Below are positions 1 through 6,000 of a stretch of 6,913 nucleotides of DNA, piece by piece. The stretch is from positions 1-6,913 of the forward strand of contig JAHIYG010000220.1 in assembly GCA_018815265.1 (NCBI GenBank), given 5' to 3'. The notes beneath the pieces are model-generated. The model was given only the letters and a program-made list of their open reading frames with translations. It searched no databases and was not told the DNA's origin. Source of the DNA: Candidatus Altarchaeota archaeon. GTDB lineage: Archaea > Altiarchaeota > Altiarchaeia > IMC4 > SCGC-AAA252-I15. Every line of letters starts with the position of its first letter. The stretch's first letter is position 1. The translations under genes were made by a program, and so were the position numbers.

Positions 1-1
1 C

Positions 2-157
2 TTGTTTGGGGATAAGGGGTTCGGGTTTGACCCTCTTTTCATACCTGACGGGTCTGACAAGACTTTCGCCCAGGACATTAAAAATAAGAATATTGTGTCT
101 CACAGGAGAAAGTCTGTGGAGCAGTTCTGTAAACATATTGCTGGGGCGGGTGTTTGA
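2..157 (+). CDS. rdgB: XTP/dITP diphosphatase (RdgB/HAM1/ITPase family), 3' end only
   Basis: These are the last 51 codons of a gene that enters from the left, read in frame from base 2 and stopping at TGA 155-157. The family hydrolyses non-canonical purine nucleoside triphosphates (ITP, dITP, XTP) to monophosphate and pyrophosphate, keeping deaminated bases out of DNA and RNA; it is a cytosolic homodimer. The fragment holds the family's C-terminal signature: GFGFDPLFIPDGSDKTF at fragment residues 6-22, then SHRRK at 33-37. In human ITPA the equivalent FGWDP segment and the Lys...Ser-His-Arg residues contact the base, so the base-recognition part is intact. The catalytic acidic residues lie in the missing N-terminal two thirds. 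The next gene starts at or just after this stop, suggesting co-transcription. Family assignment is confident from motif order and spacing; the 5' end cannot be judged. Confidence 0.9.
   Translation: MFGDKGFGFDPLFIPDGSDKTFAQDIKNKNIVSHRRKSVEQFCKHIAGAGV
149..152 (+). promoter_or_regulatory. Shine-Dalgarno-like GGTG for the small membrane protein
   Basis: GGTG fits the anti-SD end of archaeal 16S rRNA and lies 7 nt before GTG 160, a normal spacing, but only 1 nt before TTG 154. It therefore favours GTG 160 as the start and implies translation within an rdgB-headed transcript. It lies inside the rdgB coding end, so the match could be chance. Confidence 0.45.
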
Positions 158-159
158 CT

Positions 160-405
160 GTGAAGTTGTTAAATGTTGTGGTTGGGGTTGTCATATTGTC
201 TTTTGGCGTCTATGGCATGGTACACAGGAGGAAAGTCTTTAAAAACATCCATTCACTGGGTAGGGTGCCTATGTGGTCTTTGGAAAAAAAGCTTGTTGGT
301 GAGTCGGGGACAGGGCATGACAGGTACTGCTACGTAAAATATCTGTTGGCTCAGTTGTTTTTAATTTTCATCGGCTTAATGCTTTTGGTGTCTTCTCAAA
401 ACTAG
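160..405 (+). CDS. Small two-helix membrane protein, unknown function
   Basis: An 81-aa protein if started at GTG 160; TTG 154, overlapping the rdgB stop, would give 83 aa. I prefer GTG 160 because of the GGTG upstream. I do not recognise the family. It has a hydrophobic N-terminal helix (about residues 3-21, LLNVVVGVVILSFGVYGMV), a basic segment starting HRRKVFKN, a polar loop of about 35 residues, and a second helix near the C-terminus (about 61-79, rich in Leu/Ile/Phe). The basic stretch right after helix 1 predicts a cytoplasmic loop with both termini outside. It directly follows rdgB and is probably co-transcribed with it, though nothing links their functions. Its stop is 3 nt from the stop of the opposing gene. 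Tight junctions and two convincing helices argue it is real. Confidence 0.7.
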   Translation: MKLLNVVVGVVILSFGVYGMVHRRKVFKNIHSLGRVPMWSLEKKLVGESGTGHDRYCYVKYLLAQLFLIFIGLMLLVSSQN

Positions 406-408
406 CAT

Positions 409-966
409 CTATCCCTGTTGGAATCCTATGATCTCTGAAAAACCGGCTCTTGATCTCTCAACCAACAGTATATTTATGTTTTCGCCTACTGTAAGGTTCT
501 GTCCTATGACTTCTACTGTGCTGTCTCCGACATTGCACATGTAGGCTCCATAGATTCTCGCCCCGTTTATTCTGATTTTATCCTTTACCTCATCTATCGC
601 ATTTTCTTCCTCTACTTTCATGTCAAACATTGCATGGCTTTTGGAGACTTCCAATACGACGGATTTCACTCCTGTGATGTTTGATTCGAAGACCTGGGCT
701 AAGTCATCGTCTGACACTCTGTTGTCCTGTGGCAACACAATCTTTATGTTGTTTTTCTTTTCTGTGATTTCACATTCGATGGGGTTTGTCGCTATTCTCT
801 CTCCGTCGTATGAGACTATGTTGTATCTGCTGCTTGCTTGGTCTGTGGTGTCCTCTTTTCTCTCTGGCATCCCGTAGTTGGTGTATAATCCTCCGAGTAT
901 GAAGGATGCGAGCACGACATATATCATGTATCTTGTTATCTTTTTCGTAAATTTTTTACTTGCCAT
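409..966 (-). CDS. Membrane-anchored protein of unknown function
   Basis: 185 aa on the minus strand, unrecognised. A basic N-terminus (KKFTKK) precedes one hydrophobic helix at about residues 14-29, with no clear signal-peptidase site, so it is probably a signal anchor with the rest outside the cell. Residues 30-46 form a polar, charged linker. Residues 47-185 look like a soluble alpha/beta domain with alternating beta-like stretches (IKIVLP at 74-79, VKSVVLEV at 100-107, INILLVE at 164-170). It has only two cysteines, C65 and C144, which could pair, and two sequons at N96 and N157. No catalytic motif is evident. No Shine-Dalgarno precedes ATG 966, and an AT-rich TATA-like tract lies only 6-14 nt upstream, so initiation at Met14 (ATG 927) cannot be excluded; the basic positive-inside segment favours the longer form. 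It diverges from the FKBP gene. Confidence 0.8.
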   Translation of the reverse strand: MASKKFTKKITRYMIYVVLASFILGGLYTNYGMPERKEDTTDQASSRYNIVSYDGERIATNPIECEITEKKNNIKIVLPQDNRVSDDDLAQVFESNITGVKSVVLEVSKSHAMFDMKVEEENAIDEVKDKIRINGARIYGAYMCNVGDSTVEVIGQNLTVGENINILLVERSRAGFSEIIGFQQG

Positions 967-971
967 TTTTG

Positions 972-980
972 TTTTTATAT
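972..980. promoter_or_regulatory. TATA-like AT tract in the divergent intergenic region
   Basis: Plus-strand TTTTTATAT, read on the minus strand as ATATAAAAA, is the best TATA-like sequence between the two divergent genes. On + it resembles the element before dph2 and would place an FKBP transcript start near 1003, giving a leader of about 75 nt. On - it lies too close to ATG 966 for the usual 25-30 nt spacing, so it fits that gene poorly unless translation starts downstream. Confidence 0.35.
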
Positions 981-997
981 CTTAATGCGTTAATCCT

Positions 998-1022
998 AAA
1001 AGCGAAGTTCTACTTCGCTTTT
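998..1022. promoter_or_regulatory. Perfect inverted repeat (11-bp arms, 3-nt spacer)
   Basis: AAAAGCGAAGT (998-1008), spacer TCT, then ACTTCGCTTTT (1012-1022). The arms are perfectly complementary, and pairing extends by a T-G wobble and a C-G pair outward. The repeat lies between the 5' ends of two divergent genes, so it terminates neither. It may be an operator for a dimeric regulator, or a leader hairpin if FKBP transcription starts upstream. Confidence 0.6.
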
Positions 1023-1030
1023 GGATCATA

Positions 1031-1050
1031 CTTCGCCATTTATGGTGAAG
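1031..1050. promoter_or_regulatory. Second hairpin, 9-bp arms, before the FKBP gene
   Basis: CTTCGCCAT (1031-1039) pairs with ATGGTGAAG (1042-1050) through eight Watson-Crick pairs and one G-T pair. It lies 8 nt after the first inverted repeat and shares TACTTCGC with it (1011-1018 and 1029-1036), so the two may be related binding sites or stacked hairpins. It ends 27 nt before the FKBP ATG, and no clear Shine-Dalgarno follows. Confidence 0.5.
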
Positions 1051-1077
1051 TCATTGATCTTAAAACCTTGAACTAAG

Positions 1078-1791
1078 ATGGATTTTGTCAAAATAAATTA
1101 CACGGGAAAGCTCGAGGATGGCAAGGTCTTCGACACCACAGACCCTGAATTAGCCAAAAAAGAGGGCATTTTCGACGAAAAAAGGGTGTATAAGCCTTTG
1201 ACTGTCGCAGTGGGTGAAGGCCAGGTAATCAAGGCCTTGGATGAAGCTTTAAAGTCCATGAATGTTGGGGAGAAGAAGACTGTCACCTGCGATCCGGAAG
1301 GTGCGTATGGTCGCAGGGAAGCGTCCATGATCCGGCTTATTCCTGTGAAGTATTTCAAGCAGCAGAAGATGAATCCGTTTCCTGGGCTTCCTGTCGAAAT
1401 AGACGGGATGAGGGGTCGTGTTCAGACTGTGTCCGGCGGTCGTGTGAGGGTTGACTTCAACCATGAGCTCGCAGGCAAAACACTAGTATTCGACATTGAA
1501 GTGGTTGAGAAGGCGCAAAAAGACGAGGACAAAATAAAATACCTTCTTGAGAGGAGCTTCGAAGGAAGCGAAGGAGTCGAAATCAAACTCGCAGGCAAGA
1601 AGCTTGAGTTGGTTTTGCCGACGAAGGCATTCCATGACAGAAACATCCTTGTTCGGAAGGCGACATTCTCAGCTGAAGCATTCAAAAACCTGGGGTTGAC
1701 TGAAATAACCTATACTGAAACCTGGGAAAACCCAAAGAAAGAGAAGAAGGAAGATAAAAAAGAAGAAACTACTGAGGAGAAGAAGGAGTAA
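1078..1791 (+). CDS. FKBP-type peptidyl-prolyl cis-trans isomerase, archaeal long form (FKBP26/SlyD-like)
   Basis: 237 aa. It catalyses prolyl cis-trans isomerisation and usually acts as a cytosolic folding chaperone. The FKBP core opens with INYTGKLEDGKVFDTT (6-21), carrying the pocket Tyr8 and Phe18-Asp19, then GEGQVIKALDEAL (46-58) and the strand before AYG (76-78). An insert-in-flap chaperone domain spans about 88-133 and ends in GGRVRVDFNHELAGK (120-134), which returns to the core; this arrangement is typical of SlyD and archaeal FKBPs. A further alpha/beta domain at about 150-215 matches the extra C-terminal domain of methanogen FKBP26. Residues 219-237 are an almost purely Lys/Glu/Asp tail, probably disordered. 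Cys71 is its only cysteine. There is no signal peptide, so it is cytosolic. ATG 1078 begins right at the first FKBP strand, as usual, without a Shine-Dalgarno. Confidence 0.94.
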   Translation: MDFVKINYTGKLEDGKVFDTTDPELAKKEGIFDEKRVYKPLTVAVGEGQVIKALDEALKSMNVGEKKTVTCDPEGAYGRREASMIRLIPVKYFKQQKMNPFPGLPVEIDGMRGRVQTVSGGRVRVDFNHELAGKTLVFDIEVVEKAQKDEDKIKYLLERSFEGSEGVEIKLAGKKLELVLPTKAFHDRNILVRKATFSAEAFKNLGLTEITYTETWENPKKEKKEDKKEETTEEKKE

Positions 1792-1796
1792 ATTAA

Positions 1797-1826
1797 TTTA
1801 TATCCTTTTGTGTCTTTTTTTCTTTT
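1797..1826 (+). promoter_or_regulatory. Leaderless promoter of dph2; T-tract may also terminate the FKBP gene
   Basis: TTTATAT (1797-1803) starts 30 nt before ATG 1827, placing the expected transcript start at or next to the ATG. Between them is a pyrimidine-rich tract with seven T in a row (1815-1821) and no purine-rich Shine-Dalgarno, which suggests a leaderless mRNA. The T-run lies 23 nt after the FKBP stop and could also serve as an archaeal U-tract terminator. Both roles are inferred from sequence alone. Confidence 0.55.
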
Positions 1827-2483
1827 ATGGTTGAGGTTTTGCATATTCCTTGTTTTTCGTCTGCTGATCCGATTCCTGTTTTGCGGGAGAGTTTGGATAG
1901 GCTTTCTGTTTACAAGAGGATTGGGGTTGTTTCTTCTTCTCAGCATCTGAATCGGTTGGATGATGTGGCGGCAGTGTTGAAGCAGGCTGGGAAGGAGATT
2001 GTTGTTGGGGGGCAGGTTTTGGGTTGCCGGCAGGATAATGCAGTATCTCTTGATGTTGATGCCATATTGTATGTTGGCTCTGGCAGGTTTCACCCGTTGG
2101 GTGTCGCTGTGAAGACTGACTTGCCGGTTTTCATTTTGAATCCGATTTCTCAGGTTTTTGATGTGGTGTCGTCTGATGAGAGGAAGCGTTATCTCGGCAG
2201 GAGGAAGGCGTCGTTGGTTCGTGCGCTGGAGTCTGAGGTCTTCGGGGTTTTGGTTTCTTCAAAGGATGGGCAGATGGATATGAAGAAGGCGTTGGAGGTT
2301 AAGTCCTTCCTGGAGGGCAGGGGCAAGAAGGCGTATATAATCGCCGCTGAGGAGTTGTCTCCTAACAATCTTTTGCCTTTGAAGGTTGATTGTTTCGTGA
2401 ATACAGCGTGTCCTAGGATGGAGGCTGACTGTTTTCACAGGCCAGTCGTGAATTCCGACGACCTAACTGGGTTTCTGAGCTAG
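1827..2483 (+). CDS. dph2: Diphthamide synthase Dph2 homologue lacking the N-terminal domain
   Basis: 218 aa. Dph2 uses a [4Fe-4S] cluster and S-adenosylmethionine to put a 3-amino-3-carboxypropyl group on the EF2 histidine, the first step of diphthamide synthesis. The central and C-terminal domains are clear: SSSQHLNRLDD (36-46), GGQVLGC (61-67), ILYVGSGRFHPLGVAV (80-95), and DCFVNTACPR (188-197). Cys67 and Cys195 match the second and third cluster cysteines (C163 and C287 in Pyrococcus horikoshii). Full archaeal Dph2 is about 320-340 aa; this protein begins about 100 residues in, at the VPAF-like strand (here HIPCFSS, 6-12), so the domain holding the first cluster cysteine (C59) is missing. 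An in-frame TAA at 1794-1796 prevents extension. Cys9 is extra and cannot be assumed to substitute. It may partner a separate protein or be a diverged paralogue. Confidence 0.9.
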   Translation: MVEVLHIPCFSSADPIPVLRESLDRLSVYKRIGVVSSSQHLNRLDDVAAVLKQAGKEIVVGGQVLGCRQDNAVSLDVDAILYVGSGRFHPLGVAVKTDLPVFILNPISQVFDVVSSDERKRYLGRRKASLVRALESEVFGVLVSSKDGQMDMKKALEVKSFLEGRGKKAYIIAAEELSPNNLLPLKVDCFVNTACPRMEADCFHRPVVNSDDLTGFLS

Positions 2484-2484
2484 T

Positions 2485-2512
2485 TTTATTATTCTTTGTC
2501 TAATTTTCTTTT
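2485..2512 (+). promoter_or_regulatory. Leaderless promoter of the 122-aa gene
   Basis: TTTATTATT begins 28 nt before ATG 2513 and immediately follows the dph2 stop (2481-2483). It is followed by a pyrimidine-rich tract ending CTTTT directly before the ATG, as in the dph2 promoter. No Shine-Dalgarno is present. The T-rich tract may also end dph2 transcripts. Confidence 0.5.
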
Positions 2513-2881
2513 ATGGATGAGAGCATGACTGTTTTTGTAGAGCATGATGTGTCTGATGCTACGGCATGGAATCTCAAGAAGGGCACATTGGTTGTCTACC
2601 CTACTGCGTTGGCTTTCTACTACACCCACCCTGACGTGAAGCATGAGTATCGGAAGGAGGATTTAATCCACCTATATGACATTGAGAAAATAATCGTGAA
2701 AGACATAAACTGGTTCATCCGGAAGTTCATATGGTCTGACCGCAAAGTAATAGTTGTTGAAACCCATGAGGGCGAGAAAAAATACTATGTACAAAAAATA
2801 GACAAGTTCCTGGACACAATAAGGATGCTGAATCCACAGATACAAATTGAAGGGTACATCATCGACGAAAAATATATCTAA
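2513..2881 (+). CDS. Conserved-looking hypothetical protein, possible PH/GRAM-like fold
   Basis: 122 aa, with no signal peptide, membrane helix or cysteines, so probably cytosolic. I do not recognise the exact family. Residues 21-100 have the order expected of a bacterial/archaeal PH or GRAM-like barrel: KKGTLVVYPTALAFYY (22-37) resembles the opening strand pair; LIHLYDIEKIIV is the strand that often reads 'I.l.dI..i'; KVIVVET..GEKKYYV is a further pair; then comes an amphipathic helix (KIDKFLDTIRML). This is inference from pattern only. Such domains bind lipids or act as protein adaptors, but no ligand can be named. Met5 (ATG 2525) is an alternative start; ATG 2513 is preferred for its promoter spacing. 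The tail (IEGYIIDEKYI) is hydrophobic and charged. Confidence 0.82.
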   Translation: MDESMTVFVEHDVSDATAWNLKKGTLVVYPTALAFYYTHPDVKHEYRKEDLIHLYDIEKIIVKDINWFIRKFIWSDRKVIVVETHEGEKKYYVQKIDKFLDTIRMLNPQIQIEGYIIDEKYI

Positions 2882-2908
2882 ATAACTTAAAGATAGCTTA
2901 ATCCTGAA

Positions 2909-2950
2909 AATATTTAAATATTCTTTCTAAGTTTTTCTATAGTATTGGAG
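2909..2950 (+). promoter_or_regulatory. Promoter and short leader with Shine-Dalgarno for the giant Cys-rich gene
   Basis: AATATTTAAATATT (2909-2922) is a perfect 14-bp palindrome containing a TATA box, preceded by purines (GAAA) that could act as a BRE. It is followed by a T/C-rich tract like those before dph2 and the 122-aa gene. Using the 28-30 nt spacing seen there, transcription would start near 2941-2943, giving a leader of about 18 nt. GGAG at 2947-2950 lies 9 nt before ATG 2960 and is a reasonable ribosome-binding site, the clearest among the promoter-bearing genes here. Confidence 0.55.
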
Positions 2951-2959
2951 TTGTAAAAA

Positions 2960-3031
2960 ATGTCAGGTTTTAGAGGTAAGTTAGTTTTTGGGTTGTTTTT
3001 TTTGTTTTTTTCTGGTGTTTTTGTTGTAGCG
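2960..3031 (+). other. Signal peptide of the giant Cys-rich protein
   Basis: Residues 1-24 have a basic N-region (Arg5, Lys7), a Leu/Phe/Val core (8-23) and a V-V-A end. The likely signal-peptidase I cut is after Ala24, just before Asp25-Cys26. This directs the Cys-rich chain to the outside, where disulphides can form. It is not a lipobox: Cys26 follows V-A-D. Confidence 0.8.
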
Positions 3032-6000
3032 GACTGTAGTATATACAATAGTCAGGCGACCTGTGATCAGGATATGTATTGTCAGTGGATGGTTGACCCA
3101 TGGGGCAGTTGGTGCGAGGAAAAAAACTGCTGGAGCCTACCAACGAATGCGTCGTGCAGCAACTCCACAACATTGATTAACAAATCCTGCTCTTGGATGA
3201 CTCCTCCTGAAGGCGGGTGGTGCGACAACCCGGGGTGTTGGATGTATGACAACACTGACCAGTCCACCTGTGAAGACAACCCCTATAACCTGACTTGCCA
3301 GTTTAACCTACAAAAGTGCATGGGGGTTCCATGTTCAAACTATCAGACCTCAAATGACTGCCGCGGGAACAAGGGTCCTGGCGGCGGTGACTGCAGGTGG
3401 GATTCTGTGATGCGTGTCTGTTTAGAGGGTGGGTGTCCAAATTACGACGGCAATGAAACAGGCTGTAATGCGTCTTCCAGGTGCAGGTGGGAGGCTCCAT
3501 TCTGCAAGATAAATGATTGTTTCACTTATTCAGCCGAAAATGATTGCACTCAGAACTCTTGCAGGTGGAATGAGGGAGGCGGTGGCAATCAGGGCCACTG
3601 TGAGCAGGTGCAGTGCTTCATGTTCGACAACTTTACATTACAGGGTCAGGCGACCGAAGACGGGTGTGTCAATAACCCATACGGCCTGGAGTGTCTCTGG
3701 GATGGTAGTGGTGGGTCGTGTTATAGGAATTTCACGGAATCATGTTCAAGCTTCACAACTGAGAGAAACTGCATGGACACATTCCATTGTTTCTGGGATT
3801 TTGCAAACAGCGAATGCAGGGATCCGCAGGGACAGGGATCCTTTATTGAGAAATGGAATCCTGCATGCTTCATATTCGACGTGGACGAGGCTGCATGTCA
3901 GAACGTCACAGGATGCCAGTATGGGGCGAATGGGTGCAGCGGCAACCCAGGCGGGGTATATTGTGCAAATATTACGGATTCAGACATGTGCAACAACATC
4001 CCTGTATTGTTCAGCTGCTGTGAGTGGGTTGGTGGCCAGTGCCAGGAAACCTATTCCAAATCTTGTTGGGATGACATGCAGGAGCCTCCGGAGGGTGCCA
4101 CATACTGTGAGGACTACAATTCATTCAGCAACCAGCAGCTATGCAATCAAATAGCTGGCAGCCCATGGTTTATGCCCTGTGAGTGGAACAACCAAACTGG
4201 CCACTGTCAGTTTAAGGCAGATGATGCCTTCTCAGGTGGCAAGGGTAAGATGTCGCAGATAGACAACAAGCAGTCGTGTGAGGCTGCAGGCGGCAAATGG
4301 ATTACTGAAACATACTGTGATAGCGACGGCCAAGGCAGCTGGTTTGCTGTGCCTGCAGGCAGGTGTGAGAACAAATTCGACCAGGAGAGAAACTGCAACA
4401 AGGCATGTTTCGCATGTGAATACTATACTCCTCAGGGAGAGAATGTGACTTCATTGCCTTTGGCTTCAAGCGCCTGTGAGGATTCGACGAGGGGTTGCGT
4501 GTTCAGGCAGAACTCTAACGCGCCGAATGGCTTCGGATACTGCGAGCCAAATGACGCGTTTAAGAAGGGCATGGCTGGAAACTGCCAATCAGATTGCATG
4601 GGCTGCGAGTATCTACCCAATCCACAGACTGAATGCGACAACAGTAATGCCAACTGTAAATGGGATGGTGCATTGAATATCTGTGTTCCAAAAAACGACG
4701 AAACCTGCGAGGACGCATGTGACAGATGCTATGACCGCGACTCATGCAACAACATAGGTAGAAGCAGCCCTGGAGCATGTAAATGGGCCGATGGTGCTGG
4801 AATGTGCCAGCCTGCGTCCGGTTCTGTTGAAGTATGCTGGAACGGAATAGACGATGACGACGACAGCGCAGTGGACTGCGCTGATTCGGGCTGTTTCGGA
4901 GACCAGGCATGCGGTGGTGGAGGAAGTAACTGCAAAACATACACTCAAGAGCAATCATGTAACGATGCTGAGGGATGTCTTTGGATGACTGATGCATGGG
5001 GTGGATGGTGCGACATGAAGGCTGCGTTGTGTTGGCAGTTCGATGGAAACCAGACAGCATGTCAGCTGCAAAACGACAGCTGCGAATGGCATACGCCACC
5101 TGGCGGCGGCGAATGTATCATGAACTGGAAAGCCGGCGAAATGTGTTTCCCACTTGATGAATCAGGTTGTACATCAAATCCTGACTGTCAATGGATTGCT
5201 GACGACTGGTGTAACGGTCCAGAAGGGCAAAATGACCAGTGGTGCCAGGATGTTGGTGGCCACTGTGAGTTTGGGCTGTTTACAGGAGGTGTTGACTGCG
5301 TACAATTCGACACAAACGAGACACTCTGCAACCAGACAAGTGGGTGCATGTGGTTCTCAGACCCTTATAACCCATTTGGCGGTGGGTGGTGCGACCCTGA
5401 GGGCATGCAAGATTGCATGCAATACAATGATGTGAGTTCATGTGTGGATGACTCAAATGGTACGTGTATGTGGGAGACTGGATTCTGTGACCCCCAAGGC
5501 TTCGGAGGTAAAGCATTCGGAGGCCAGGGGATGATGTGCTTCCAACACGACGACAACCACACCCAATGTGAGGAGACTCAGGGGTGTGCGTACTTCCCAA
5601 TGCCTATGGGTTTTTGTAAAATCAGGGAGTGCGGTTTCGTAAATGAGGAAAATGAATGCGATCAGCTTGCGTGGTGTAACTGGGATTCGCAGAGGAATGC
5701 GTGTGTCACTCCCCTTGAAGAATGCTTCATGATTGATCAGGATCAGCAGGCGTGTGCTGCCAACTCAGACTGTGCATGGGATGAGTATGCACCAGATGGT
5801 CCGCATTGCTCGCCATTCTGTTTCGGAATACAAGACCAACAGGATTGTCTCTCGCATCCTGAGTGTCAGTGGCCTTCCGGCGTGTGTGATTCGGCGGCAG
5901 GTGTCGGTAACTTCAAGCAGATGCAGGGTGGTCCGCCGACGCCGTTGGGTGCTGACCCAGCAAATGACGCAACGCCAGCGTCAGTTGATATTGTCGGATT

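Noticed and set aside
6..242. Plus-strand frame of 78 codons from TTG 6
   Set aside because: It overlaps rdgB (frame 2, with a clear ITPase signature) and the small membrane protein, and its translation has no recognisable feature.
998..1022. Inverted repeat as an intrinsic terminator
   Set aside because: Both flanking genes point away from it, so no transcript from a visible gene ends there. The TTTT is part of the stem arm, not a following T-run.
1710..2093. Minus-strand frame of 127 codons across the FKBP end and dph2
   Set aside because: It lies opposite two genes with strong family motifs, and its product is a low-complexity Asn/Arg/Ser-rich string.
3032..3037. Cys26 as a lipoprotein lipobox cysteine
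   Set aside because: The residues before it are V-V-A-D, not an L-x-[A/G]-C lipobox, and Ala24-Asp25 is a good signal-peptidase I site.
3513..4154. Plus-strand frame of 213 codons inside the giant gene
   Set aside because: It overlaps the Cys-module frame throughout, is Arg/Ser/Thr-rich, has no signal or motif, and is explained as a shadow of the real frame.
4394..4417. C-x3-C-x2-C as a radical SAM cluster motif
   Set aside because: The spacing matches, but it occurs three times in a signal-peptide protein full of other cysteines and without a radical SAM barrel, so a disulphide module is far more likely.
4560..5099. Long minus-strand frame (179 codons) antisense to the giant gene
   Set aside because: Its translation is His/Arg/Cys-rich without domain logic, while the opposite strand encodes regular Cys modules. 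The codon bias of the Cys/Trp-rich frame keeps antisense frames open.
3035..5887. Cys array as a recent tandem DNA repeat or assembly artefact
   Set aside because: Modules differ in sequence and spacing and share only key residues, with no long DNA identities seen between copies by eye.
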